From assembly GCF_006861825.1 (NCBI RefSeq), contig NZ_VDGI01000012.1, positions 65,191 through 118,032 of the forward strand: 52,842 nt of DNA, given 5' to 3'. The first letter of the stretch is position 1. Each line of letters starts with the position of its first letter. Of the stretch, positions 43,583 through 51,269 are shown piece after piece. Source of the DNA: Psychrobacillus vulpis. Lineage in GTDB: Bacteria > Bacillota > Bacilli > Bacillales_A > Planococcaceae. A program made the position numbers and the translations under genes. The notes below the pieces were generated by a model. It saw only the letters and a program-made list of their open reading frames with translations, was not told the origin of the DNA and did no database searches.

Positions 43583-44575
43583 ATGAAATTAAGTGTTTTA
43601 GATCAAGCGCCTATTACGGTAGGTAATACTGCCGTGGATGCCTTAAAAAAAGCAGAGGAACTTGCCATTTTAGCAGATGAGTTAGGCTATTATCGTATGT
43701 GGATGGCTGAGCATCATGGTACCGGTACAATTGCGAGCTCAGCGCCAGAAGTAATAGCTGCACATTTAGCTGCGAAAACGAACAAGATTCGTATTGGGAC
43801 AGGTGGAGTGATGATGATGCATTATTCCCCGTTGAAGCTTGCAGAAGTGTTTAAAACATTAAGTGCATTTTCACCAGGACGTATTGACTTTGGAGTAGGA
43901 CGCGCTCCTGGAGGAGACAATTATGCAATGTACGCTCTTTCCGAAGGTCGTCAGCCGATGCTAAATAATATGTATGAAAAACTTACGACAACGCTACAAT
44001 TAATAAATGATGAAGTGCCAGAGGATAGTCTTTATAATCGTACAATCGCTACCCCATCGAATATTGTTTTACCAGAAGCATGGCTGCTCGGTTCAACTGG
44101 AAACAGTGCAGTTCAAGCAGGACGCTTAGGACTCGGCTATTCATTTGCTCAGTTTTTCCAAGGGGGGATGACGAAAGAAATTTTCGATACTTATCGAAGT
44201 AATTTCAAGCCATCTTCACTTATGGAGAACCCAGAAATAAATGTAACATATATGGTAACAGTTGCCGAAACAAAAGAAGAAGCGGAGTATGAGGCACTAC
44301 CTCAAGATATTTCTAGGCTATCATTAATGAGGGGACAAATTCGTCAAACGTTAACCCCAGAAGAAGCACGAAATTATCCATTATCAGAAATGGATCGTGC
44401 AATGATTCATGAAAACCGCAAAATACATTTAGTTGGAACAGCAAAAGAGGTCGCAACAATTTTACAAGAAGAACAAGTCCAGTATGGTTTTGATGAAGCG
44501 ATGATTTGTAGCATTCCACATTCTCAAGAAAAACGGCTGGATGTATATCGACTGCTTGCACGTGAGTTATTTTAA
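43583..44575 (+). CDS. LLM-class (luciferase-like) flavin-dependent oxidoreductase
   Basis: 330-residue TIM-barrel protein of the bacterial luciferase superfamily: LDQAPITVGNTAVDALKKA, YRMWMAEHHGTGTIASSAPE, IRIGTGGVMMMHYSPLKLAE and FGVGRAPGGD. Uses reduced FMN or F420-type chemistry in relatives; substrate unknown. ATG 43583 after AGAAGGG. Likely co-transcribed with the Rrf2 regulator and closed by a strong terminator. Confidence 0.9.
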   Translation: MKLSVLDQAPITVGNTAVDALKKAEELAILADELGYYRMWMAEHHGTGTIASSAPEVIAAHLAAKTNKIRIGTGGVMMMHYSPLKLAEVFKTLSAFSPGRIDFGVGRAPGGDNYAMYALSEGRQPMLNNMYEKLTTTLQLINDEVPEDSLYNRTIATPSNIVLPEAWLLGSTGNSAVQAGRLGLGYSFAQFFQGGMTKEIFDTYRSNFKPSSLMENPEINVTYMVTVAETKEEAEYEALPQDISRLSLMRGQIRQTLTPEEARNYPLSEMDRAMIHENRKIHLVGTAKEVATILQEEQVQYGFDEAMICSIPHSQEKRLDVYRLLARELF

Positions 44576-44581
44576 TAACAG

Positions 44582-44622
44582 AAGGCTGTCTCAAAAGTTT
44601 TATCTTTTAAGACAGCCTTTTT
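44582..44622 (+). terminator. Terminator after the LLM oxidoreductase
   Basis: AAGGCTGTCT/AGACAGCCTT with an inner AAAAG/CTTTT extension, then five Ts. Confidence 0.88.
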
Positions 44623-44723
44623 GTATAGGTTCATAAGAGTTATTTTAGGAAGAATTCCATGTGAGTTTTTTAACTTAATTTCTTTATGAAAATAATTAAA
44701 TCCACAAGTAAAAAAGTGATATC

Positions 44724-44849
44724 CGCAAATTCAACTTTGCTATGCGCAAATTGAAGTGCTTTAATCGCAAATTCCCACTTCCTAATCGTAAATTGACTCC
44801 TTCTAATCGCAAATTGACACCCTTTAATCGAAAACCAACTTCAGCCATA
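44724..44849 (+). repeat. 21-bp tandem array upstream of the YolD-like gene
   Basis: Six units with exact 21-base spacing starting CG(C/T/A)AAATT at 44724, 44745, 44766, 44787, 44808 and 44829. The last unit is diverged. The second half of each unit is pyrimidine-rich and more variable, usually ending TAAT. It ends about 20 bases before the LexA box. Not coding. Confidence 0.85.
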
Positions 44850-44867
44850 ACTTCCCACTATTAATTA

Positions 44868-44887
44868 GAACAAATGTTCGTTATAAT
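44868..44887 (+). promoter_or_regulatory. LexA/DinR (SOS) box with -10 element
   Basis: GAAC-AAAT-GTTC (44868-44879) is an exact match to the Gram-positive SOS box core GAAC-N4-GTTC. TATAAT follows at 44882-44887. The arrangement predicts LexA repression of the downstream YolD-like gene. Confidence 0.75.
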
Positions 44888-44914
44888 AAATAAAAAAAGA
44901 AAGAAAGTGATGAG

Positions 44915-45286
44915 ATGGTGAACTACGAGGAAGAGTGGAGCAGATTAGATTTATCCAAAGTACAAGATAGAGGCTCGAAAAAGTGGGTATCGATGATGCT
45001 ACCAGAACACGTGAAAATGCTTCGAGACTTTAACGTAACAATAAAAAAAGTGCCATGTCCTAATTTAAATGAATTTGACTACGAAGCAATTCAAGAACAA
45101 ATCGAGCTCGCAATGAAACGAAATGTTGAAATCAAAATCATCCGATGGAGAAACGGTGAGTTGCTTTACAATCAAGGCGCCATTCAATGGATTGACCTGA
45201 CAAAAAGAACAATTGAACTGGAAGATCCATTTAGTTCATTTGAATTACTATTAGATGAAATAGTGGATGCTACCATCATGGAATGA
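44915..45286 (+). CDS. YolD-like family protein, SOS-controlled
   Basis: 123 residues. The family core WVSMMLPEHVKMLRDF (about 24-39) and the C-terminal IQWIDLTKRTIELEDPF are recognisable. YolD-like proteins usually precede a Y-family DNA polymerase (UvrX/YqjW) in LexA-regulated operons. Here no polymerase follows; the next genes are convergent SMR genes. ATG 44915 with a weak upstream AAAGTGATGAG. Role probably in damage tolerance, mechanism unknown. Confidence 0.8.
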   Translation: MVNYEEEWSRLDLSKVQDRGSKKWVSMMLPEHVKMLRDFNVTIKKVPCPNLNEFDYEAIQEQIELAMKRNVEIKIIRWRNGELLYNQGAIQWIDLTKRTIELEDPFSSFELLLDEIVDATIME

Positions 45287-45319
45287 TTTCGTCAAATGCT
45301 CAACGAAGAATCATCTACT

Positions 45320-45658
45320 TTAATGAGATGGTTCTTTCCTATTGTCTGATGCATTAAGTAATACAACCCCTCCAATAATAAGGGCTAACCCGGAAAGTGT
45401 GAGCAAATTAAAAGGATCATTCCAAATGACTATCCCAATCATGGCAGTAATCGCAGTTCCGACACCAGACCAAATGGCATACGCTAAACTTAAAGGAATT
45501 GTTTTTAAACATAGCGCTAAACAATAAAAAGACAAACCATAGCCTGCGATGACACCAATGGAAGGAGCAACATTTGTGAACCCTTCAGAAAATTTCAGCA
45601 TTGTAGTACCAAAAACCTCACTCAAAATAGAAATACTAAGCAAACTGTAGCCTTTCAT
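45320..45658 (-). CDS. SMR family multidrug/cation exporter subunit (second of pair)
   Basis: 112-residue protein with four membrane helices: SLLSISILSEVFGTTMLKFS with the essential Glu (about 13), AYAIWSGVGTAITAMIGI with the conserved Trp, and ALIIGGVVLLN. ATG 45658 lies 6 bases after AGAGGAGA; the TTG two codons upstream is less likely. It is transcribed from the minus strand 21 bases after its paralogue, so the two likely make a heterodimeric SMR pump like EbrAB or YkkCD. Confidence 0.88.
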   Translation of the reverse strand: MKGYSLLSISILSEVFGTTMLKFSEGFTNVAPSIGVIAGYGLSFYCLALCLKTIPLSLAYAIWSGVGTAITAMIGIVIWNDPFNLLTLSGLALIIGGVVLLNASDNRKEPSH

Positions 45659-45679
45659 ATGCAATTCTCCTCTTTTTCT

Positions 45680-46012
45680 CTACGAATGAATATCACCATT
45701 AGAAAGATTTAACAAAATGACCCCACCGATAATTAATACGAGTCCTAAAAACTTTTTTAGATTAAATCCTTCCTTATAGACGATTACCCCGATTAAGGCA
45801 GTAAGAGCAGTTCCTACCCCAGACCATATAGCATAAGCTGTTCCGATTGGAAGTGCTTTTAACGATAGAGATAATGCATAAAAAGCAATGGCGTACCCTA
45901 CTATTACACCAAGAGAAGGAAGCACTTTTTTAAAACCTTCCGTCATTTTCAACATGGAACTACCGAAAACTTCACTTACAATTGCAATCGTAAGTAATAT
46001 GTATGAATGCAA
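45680..46012 (-). CDS. SMR family multidrug/cation exporter subunit (first of pair)
   Basis: 110 residues with four helices. Glu about 14 lies in IAIVSEVFGSSMLKMTEGF, and TAYAIWSGVGTALTALIGVIVY and LVLIIGGVILLNLS follow. The start is TTG 46012 with AGGAGG 7 bases upstream. It precedes its paralogue on the minus strand. No guanidine riboswitch was recognised in the short upstream region. Substrate unknown. Confidence 0.88.
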   Translation of the reverse strand: MHSYILLTIAIVSEVFGSSMLKMTEGFKKVLPSLGVIVGYAIAFYALSLSLKALPIGTAYAIWSGVGTALTALIGVIVYKEGFNLKKFLGLVLIIGGVILLNLSNGDIHS

Positions 46013-46144
46013 AATAAATCGCCTCCTATCTCTTATTAAAACGGTAAAAGCAGGCTAACGTCAATCTAACATACTCAATATAATAAAGGATATCTATAGG
46101 AGCATGTGGAAGGTATGTTATAAGAATAATTAGGAGGGTTTTAT

Positions 46145-46618
46145 TTGGAACAAAAAATTTTAAACCATATGGAAATAGTACGGCGTATAACGGAGAATTC
46201 GATTAATAAAATACCGGAAGAGATTGCGGATATTGTACCTAAAGGATTTAACAATAACATACGCTGGAATTACGGTCACATTGCATTTGTGCAAGAGAAA
46301 CTCGTATATGGCGTATTAGGAGAGAAGTTGAGCCTTCAGAGTGAGTATGAGGAATTTTTTGGTGCGGGGACTAAACCTTCTGATTGGAAAGGAACACCCC
46401 CAACACTTCCAGAGATTTCTTCCGTCCTAACAGAACAAACAATTAGAATAAGAGAATTCCTCCCGGGACGTTTTTCAGAAAAACTTCCAAACCCATTTAC
46501 GAATAGAATGGGCATTACATTCCATACGCTTGGCGAAACACTATTATTTAGTTTTTATCATGAAGGATTACATATGGAAACAATTAATAGGTTATATCGA
46601 AGTATCAATTATAAATAG
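46145..46618 (+). CDS. DinB/YfiT-like four-helix protein
   Basis: 157-residue DinB-superfamily protein (putative metal-dependent thiol transferase/hydrolase fold). His residues suited to metal binding are in NYGHIAFVQEKLVYGVLG (about 46) and FYHEGLHMETINRL (about 139 and 143), the usual pattern. TTG 46145 follows AGGAGGG. Function unknown; relatives include bacillithiol S-transferases. Confidence 0.82.
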   Translation: MEQKILNHMEIVRRITENSINKIPEEIADIVPKGFNNNIRWNYGHIAFVQEKLVYGVLGEKLSLQSEYEEFFGAGTKPSDWKGTPPTLPEISSVLTEQTIRIREFLPGRFSEKLPNPFTNRMGITFHTLGETLLFSFYHEGLHMETINRLYRSINYK

Positions 46619-46656
46619 GCAATCAAATATTTATTGTATAACTTTTTTAAAGTACT

Positions 46657-46728
46657 ATCCTCTTTCGGTAGTCAGTGTATAACCCCATGTCATGGGGTTA
46701 TACAAGACTGCATGAAGAGGATTTTATT
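46657..46728 (+). terminator. Three-tier nested hairpin before the ECF sigma gene
   Basis: ATCCTCTT/AAGAGGAT, AGTC/GACT and GTATAACCCCAT/ATGGGGTTATAC pair concentrically around a GTC loop and end in TTTTATT. It probably terminates the DinB transcript, although the large symmetric structure is unusual for a plain terminator. Confidence 0.6.
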
Positions 46729-46757
46729 ATGGGAATGATATTAAGAGATTTAGAAAT

Positions 46758-46787
46758 AAAAACCTTCCAATAGGGAACGTCGTCTAA
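46758..46787 (+). promoter_or_regulatory. Candidate ECF-type promoter of the sigma operon
   Basis: AAAAAC(C), then 17 bases, then CGTCTAA. This resembles Bacillus ECF promoters (-35 AAC motif, -10 CGTC), and the predicted start falls just before the ribosome-binding site AGGAGGG. It would make the operon autoregulated. Confidence 0.45.
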
Positions 46788-46808
46788 TCTAAAGATAGGA
46801 GGGATAAT

Positions 46809-47342
46809 GTGGAAGAATTGTTAGAGGATGCATTTGAACTAGAGGATAAGGAAGAGTTAATGAATGAGATGATGAACAGATATGGTCAAGATATATTAAA
46901 ACTCGTCTATTCGTATGTAAATAATAAAGAGGTTGCGGAGGATTTAACACAAGATATATTTGTAAAATTCTACAAATCTCTTCATACCTTCAAGAGGAAA
47001 TCCAAGTTAAAAACATGGTTATGGCGAATAGCTATTAATCATTGCAAGGATTTCCTTAAGAGCTGGTATAACAAGCATGTGATCATTACAGAAGATACTA
47101 CGTACATAGAAACAAGAGAAGAAATGGTCGAAGAAGTTGTTATTCAAAAAGAAGCGGATGGTCAATTAATTTCTGCGTTAATGACGTTACCTATAAAATA
47201 CCGTGAAGCGATTTATCTATTTTACTACGAGGAATTACTCATTAAGGAAATAGCTGAGCTAACTGAAGTTGGGATTAGCACAGTCAAAACAAGGCTTAGA
47301 CGTGCCAAAGCACTTCTGGAAGAAAGTTTGGGGGAGAAGTAA
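46809..47342 (+). CDS. ECF-type RNA polymerase sigma factor
   Basis: 177 residues. Region 2: YVNNKEVAEDLTQDIFVKFYKSL and SKLKTWLWRIAINHCKDFL (about 37-80). Region 4: LPIKYREAIYLFYYEELLIKEIAELT with HTH VGISTVKTRLRRAKALL (about 125-172). Typical group 4 sigma factor. GTG 46809 follows AGGAGGG closely. The next gene starts at its stop codon, where a regulator is expected; that gene is PadR-like rather than a standard anti-sigma factor. Confidence 0.9.
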   Translation: MEELLEDAFELEDKEELMNEMMNRYGQDILKLVYSYVNNKEVAEDLTQDIFVKFYKSLHTFKRKSKLKTWLWRIAINHCKDFLKSWYNKHVIITEDTTYIETREEMVEEVVIQKEADGQLISALMTLPIKYREAIYLFYYEELLIKEIAELTEVGISTVKTRLRRAKALLEESLGEK

Positions 47343-47746
47343 TGGAGAATCGCTTAATAGACTTGAAAAAATCAATGGATAAAACAGCATTTTCTAAATT
47401 GAAATTTACCGAACAACATCGCAACGCAATTCAAGAAAAAATGAAGTATGAAGAAAAGGAAGATGCTATCTTTTTAGCAGTTATGCAACTGCTTGTTCAA
47501 GAGAAAACAGGATACGAGTTGGTGAAGTTTTTAAGAGGAAGAGGAATTGATAAATTTGAAGGAAATGAAGGGATTTTATACACATTTTTACATTCACTAG
47601 AGCGAGATGGTTACTTAAATTCGAGCTGGAGCGAGGCAAACATCAAACATTATCGGTTAAATAATAAAGGAAGAAATTTATTAAGAAAATCTGAAAAAAA
47701 ACCTATAACTAAACAATTTGCTTTCAAAGTATTAGTAGAGAGGTGA
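47342..47746 (+). CDS. PadR-like protein encoded with an ECF sigma factor
   Basis: 134 residues. The C-terminal two thirds (about 38-125) form a PadR-type winged helix: MQLLVQEKTGYELVKFLRGRG, EGILYTFLHSLERDGYL, YRLNNKGRNLL. The N-terminal 35 residues (LKKSMDKTAFSKLKFTEQHR) resemble the cytosolic sigma-binding segments of Bacillus anti-sigma factors, an impression from pattern only. It overlaps the sigma gene stop by one base. It may be a soluble modulator of the sigma factor or a DNA-binding co-regulator. Confidence 0.75.
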   Translation: MENRLIDLKKSMDKTAFSKLKFTEQHRNAIQEKMKYEEKEDAIFLAVMQLLVQEKTGYELVKFLRGRGIDKFEGNEGILYTFLHSLERDGYLNSSWSEANIKHYRLNNKGRNLLRKSEKKPITKQFAFKVLVER

Positions 47747-47753
47747 AATACTG

Positions 47754-49049
47754 GTGAAAAAAGGAAGACAATCTTATTTAAGAGAAGTTAGTGATCAGAT
47801 AAAATCAAAGGAAGCAAAAGATTATGTCTCCGTCGAATTAGATTATCACATAAAACAAGCGAAAAAAGAATGGATAAATAAAGGATTAAATGAAGCAGAT
47901 GCAGAAGAAAAAGCAGTAGGTCAAATGGGGAACCCTATAACGCTAGGTCAACAGCTAAACAAGCTTCATCGTCCAAAAGTAGATTGGTTAACGGTTATAT
48001 TACTGCTCATCACGTTAGGTTTAAGTTTTTTACCGATGCTATCCCTTAACAATAATTTTAGTGATGACTCTATGAATATGAGGTATTATTCAACACATAA
48101 GGCTATCTTTGTTCTGCTTGGGGGAACAGTGGCCTTTGGGATGATGTTGATGGATTATCGAAAGTTAGAAAAGTTCGGCTGGCTGTTTTACACAATCGGA
48201 ATAATTATTCTCTTAATATTATCGTTTTTTCCAACACATTTTGTAAATGGAATATCTGTTATTAAAGTTGGACCTTTAACAATTGAAAGCTTGATGGTAA
48301 TACCATTCTTTTTTCTTGCCTGGGCATCTTTTTTCAATGATATAAGGTTGAAGATATGGCATTTGAGCATTTTGTTTTTTGTCCCTTTTTATTTGATTTT
48401 TACTATACCTAGTATTTCTACAGCCTACATATATGGTGTCATGGTCTTTGTTATGCTGTGTTGGAGTAAATTTAGTCGAAAAACAATTCTTAAAACTTTA
48501 GGAATCTCGATTAGTTCATTTTTAATTGTTTGCATTATATTTTGGCAAACTGTTGCTCCGTACCAGAAACATAGACTGGAGGTATTTTTTAATCCAGAAC
48601 AGTATCCAGATAGTGGAGGCTACATGATATTGCTCCTAAAAGAGCTATTGTCTAAAGCGGACTGGTTTGGAAACTCAATGACAAATGAATTTATTCCAGA
48701 AGGTCATACTAATTTTGTTTTAGTAAGCCTCACTTCTTACTTTGGTTGGTCTTTTGCGATTGCACTTGTATTAATCCTTTCTTTATTTGTTGCAAGAATT
48801 GTTGTAATCACACGAAACATACATCATGCGTACGGTAAGCTACTACTTATCGGTTCTATTGCTCTTTATACTGTTCAACTAGTAACTAATATTGCAATGA
48901 CACTAGGATTTTTCCCATTAACTTCTATGTCCTTGCCATTTATTAGCTACGGATTAATGCCTACTCTGTTTAACGCGTTTTTAATTGGTGTCGTCCTAAG
49001 TGTATATCGACGTAAAGATTTAGTTTCAAGTTGTTTTATTACAAACTAA
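47754..49049 (+). CDS. FtsW/RodA/SpoVE-like protein with N-terminal permease prefix domain
   Basis: 431 residues. A soluble helical N-terminal domain (about 1-75, VELDYHIKQAKKEWINKGLNEADAEEKAVGQMGNP in two stretches) of the type found before permeases precedes about ten membrane helices of SEDS character, ending MTLGFFPLTSMSLPFISYG. SEDS proteins polymerise peptidoglycan or act in elongation/division. GTG 47754 after AGAGGTG. Third gene of the ECF sigma-PadR operon, so its synthesis is probably stress-induced. Confidence 0.8.
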   Translation: MKKGRQSYLREVSDQIKSKEAKDYVSVELDYHIKQAKKEWINKGLNEADAEEKAVGQMGNPITLGQQLNKLHRPKVDWLTVILLLITLGLSFLPMLSLNNNFSDDSMNMRYYSTHKAIFVLLGGTVAFGMMLMDYRKLEKFGWLFYTIGIIILLILSFFPTHFVNGISVIKVGPLTIESLMVIPFFFLAWASFFNDIRLKIWHLSILFFVPFYLIFTIPSISTAYIYGVMVFVMLCWSKFSRKTILKTLGISISSFLIVCIIFWQTVAPYQKHRLEVFFNPEQYPDSGGYMILLLKELLSKADWFGNSMTNEFIPEGHTNFVLVSLTSYFGWSFAIALVLILSLFVARIVVITRNIHHAYGKLLLIGSIALYTVQLVTNIAMTLGFFPLTSMSLPFISYGLMPTLFNAFLIGVVLSVYRRKDLVSSCFITN

Positions 49050-49147
49050 GCTAATGCTAAATGAAAATAACAAGAGTTGAAGGATTGGAAAGAGTGTCCT
49101 TTTAAGTATTAGATACAACTAGTTTAAAAATATTAAGGAGAATGATG

Positions 49148-49297
49148 ATGGTATATATAGCATGGTTAGCATTTGCTGTTGCTACTGGGGCAATGTTTGA
49201 AGCTAGCACGACAAGGAAAAAGCTTGAAAAAAGAGTAAATGAATTAGAAATTGAAGTTGAGCTGCTGAAATATGATAAGAAACATGGGGGATTTTAA
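49148..49297 (+). CDS. 49-residue membrane-anchored coiled-coil protein
   Basis: ATG 49148 lies 7 bases after AAGGAG (49135-49140). An N-terminal hydrophobic segment VYIAWLAFAVATGAMFEA is followed by a charged coiled coil with heptad-like Leu/Val/Glu (KKLEKRVNELEIEVELLKY). Not recognised as a named family. It follows the FtsW-like gene by about 100 bases and may belong to the same transcript. Confidence 0.6.
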   Translation: MVYIAWLAFAVATGAMFEASTTRKKLEKRVNELEIEVELLKYDKKHGGF

Positions 49298-49332
49298 TGT
49301 TCCTACTATGTTAAGTCAACTTGGAGGTATAT

Positions 49333-49659
49333 ATGTATACATATGAATCATTTGAAACATCCGGGATGTTTACTTTAATGAGACCCATTTTTATTACGTT
49401 ATTAGTATTATCAATTCTTTTATTGTTACTAGTACTACTACCACAAACTAAAAATAAAATTATCAATGGTTTCACTGTATCTAGCATTTCTTTAGTGTCT
49501 ATATTAATTTCCGCTCAACTTCTTTATAGTACTGGGATTATTGTAGATGAGATTGGATTAGATGGAGATGCACTCTCTACGTATTTATTTTTAGCAATTG
49601 TTGGTCTGTGTTTCGTAAATCCAATAGTATTTTTTGTCAAGAATAGTAATCCAAATTGA
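49333..49659 (+). CDS. Small hypothetical membrane protein
   Basis: 108 residues with three hydrophobic segments (IFITLLVLSILLLLLVLLP, FTVSSISLVSILISAQLLY, YLFLAIVGLCFVNPIVFFV). No recognisable motif. ATG 49333 is preferred, 5 bases after GGAGG; the TTG at 49321 precedes the ribosome-binding site. Just downstream of the 49-residue protein gene, probably the same unit. Confidence 0.6.
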   Translation: MYTYESFETSGMFTLMRPIFITLLVLSILLLLLVLLPQTKNKIINGFTVSSISLVSILISAQLLYSTGIIVDEIGLDGDALSTYLFLAIVGLCFVNPIVFFVKNSNPN

Positions 49660-49673
49660 AATGTTTAAGTAAA

Positions 49674-49854
49674 ATGAAGAGAATGATTTTCTGTTAGTGG
49701 AAGTGAGGATGAGACCTTCTATGAGTCTTACAACTGGCGAACAGGTGATAATCTAAAAGTGTTAGGAGTAAAAGATGCTAAATGGATTGAAGGAGAAGGG
49801 GTTATTTTTAATTCGGATTATGATTTAGAAATCAAAGTAGATTTTAACTACTGA
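49674..49854 (+). pseudogene. Remnant of an unidentified gene
   Basis: From 49687 to 49854 one frame is open with protein-like content (SEDETFYESYNWRTGDNLKV...KWIEGEGVIFNSDYDLEIKVDFNY) but has no start codon; a TGA lies directly upstream. ATG 49674 in another frame gives MKRMIFC and stops. The layout suggests a short secreted protein or lipoprotein gene that lost its middle by deletion or frameshift. Family not recognised. Confidence 0.5.
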
Positions 49855-49876
49855 TTTAACATATGGGAAATGGAGT

Positions 49877-49915
49877 AAAAACACTGTTAGTACAAGGCAA
49901 ATGGTGTTTTTTTAT
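49877..49915 (+). terminator. Terminator after the gene remnant
   Basis: AAAAACAC pairs with GTGTTTTT across an 18-base loop and runs into Ts. It follows the pseudogene end by 23 bases. Confidence 0.6.
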
Positions 49916-49994
49916 TTCTAGTTTTACTAATAGCTAGTTAGTGTCAATTCATTTTTCTTTAAGGTACAACATCAAATTGTAGGGGGAGAAGACG

Positions 49995-50801
49995 TTGAGA
50001 ATTTCAGAAATTCATCCGTTAGTATATCGAATTCGAATTTTTCAAAAGAGGTTATTCCGTTCATGGGAAAATGTGAAAAATAGAGACAAGTTCGCTAAAA
50101 GTATTCTTGATACTCCTTATTCTTACACTTGTAAAAAACATCAGTCGCTATTAAGGAGGCGGTTGGGTGATAGTGACCCACAACTTCAGGAGAATAAAAT
50201 TGTAAATATTTCAATTGCATTGAGTAAAATTGACGGTATTGTAATTAACCCTGGGGAAGTTTTTTCGTTTTGGAAATTAGTAGGGAAAACAACTAAGGCA
50301 AAAGGATATATAGAAGGAATGCAACTATCTATGGGGGAAGTGAAAACAGGAGTTGGTGGAGGAATATGCCAGCTTGCTAATCTCCTATACTGGATGGCAA
50401 TACATACCCCTTTAACAATTATCGAACGGCATCACCACAGCTTTGATCCATTCCCTGATGAAGGAAGAGTTCTTCCATTTGGTAGTGGTGCGGGAGTCTT
50501 TTACAATTATGTGGATTTAAGATTTCAAAATAATACAGAACAGTCATTTCAAATACGTATTTGGTTAACAAACAATCACTTGAAAGGAGCCATATATACG
50601 AACAAGGAATGGCCCTATACTTATCATATGGAAGAAAGGAATCATGAGTTTATTAAAAAGAATGGGAAGAATTTTAGAAAGAATGAAATTTGGAGAAAAA
50701 CGGTTGACAAAAGAACAGGGAATTATATAAATGAAGAAATGCTTATAAAAAATTTCTCGGAAGTAAAATATGAAACTGATAGTAGAAATGATGGCAGCTA
50801 A
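49995..50801 (+). CDS. VanW family protein
   Basis: 268-residue VanW-domain protein. Core motifs are VINPGEVFSFWKLVGKTTKAKGY, GVGGGICQLANLLYWMA and ERHHHSFDPFPDEGRVLPFGSGA. The family accompanies vancomycin-resistance clusters and spore/cell-wall loci, but its activity is unknown. No van genes are nearby, so no resistance should be inferred. TTG 49995 with GGGGGAGAAG upstream. A perfect 28-base palindrome follows directly. Confidence 0.88.
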   Translation: MRISEIHPLVYRIRIFQKRLFRSWENVKNRDKFAKSILDTPYSYTCKKHQSLLRRRLGDSDPQLQENKIVNISIALSKIDGIVINPGEVFSFWKLVGKTTKAKGYIEGMQLSMGEVKTGVGGGICQLANLLYWMAIHTPLTIIERHHHSFDPFPDEGRVLPFGSGAGVFYNYVDLRFQNNTEQSFQIRIWLTNNHLKGAIYTNKEWPYTYHMEERNHEFIKKNGKNFRKNEIWRKTVDKRTGNYINEEMLIKNFSEVKYETDSRNDGS

Positions 50802-50802
50802 A

Positions 50803-50830
50803 ACTCAAACCTTTTTAAAAAGGTTTGAGT
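50803..50830. terminator. Perfect 28-bp palindrome after vanW
   Basis: ACTCAAACCTTTTT followed by its exact complement. It lies one base after the stop. It can fold as a 12-bp stem but has no T-tail outside the stem, so termination is less certain than for other hairpins here. Confidence 0.5.
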
Positions 50831-50847
50831 AGGCAGGAAATAACAAA

Positions 50848-50955
50848 TTATGAACCTGGGTTTTTGCTTGACTCAGTATCTTCATCCTTCTTTTCCTTGG
50901 GAATTCCATGATCATTTTGGCCATCATCTTCTAATAATGGATCATTTCACTTCAA
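50848..50955 (-). pseudogene. Possible small acidic/lysine-rich ORF with early stop
   Basis: On the minus strand a GGAGGG box precedes TTG-AAG-TGA. After that stop the same frame encodes NDPLLEDDGQNDHGIPKEKK...SKNPGS and ends at 50848. One base change (TGA to TGG) would give a 35-residue gene. Could be a degraded small gene or chance. The rest of 50956-51269 shows no gene; a CCTTC/GAAGG hairpin with six Ts (51197-51225) may be an attenuator before the kinase. Confidence 0.3.
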
Positions 50956-51269
50956 TATCCCTCCAATTTACTTTTCGGTAGTTGAACATTCTTACTTTCT
51001 ATGTACCTCTTTTTTCTTTGAATAAACATATTCTCGTATTAGGTTACAGGGATAGAATATATGGAAAGTAAACAGAAAAATAAATACTTCATTCAAAAAA
51101 TAACTAGTATGATATAATTTTATCAATGTAATATTTCGTTTTTGCAAGAGGAGCTTAGCATTTAAATCACCTGTATCTGATTTACATTGAACGTAGCCTT
51201 CAATGGGGTAAAAAGAAGGTTTTTTCTCCCAGTACCGGTAATCCTTAATGCAGGGAGGATGTTATCTAT

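Noticed and set aside
46013-46144. Guanidine (ykkC) riboswitch upstream of the SMR pair
   Set aside because: The upstream gap is too short and lacks the conserved motifs.
49995-50801. Vancomycin resistance locus
   Set aside because: VanW alone is common in spore formers; no vanH, vanA/B, vanX or van two-component genes are present.
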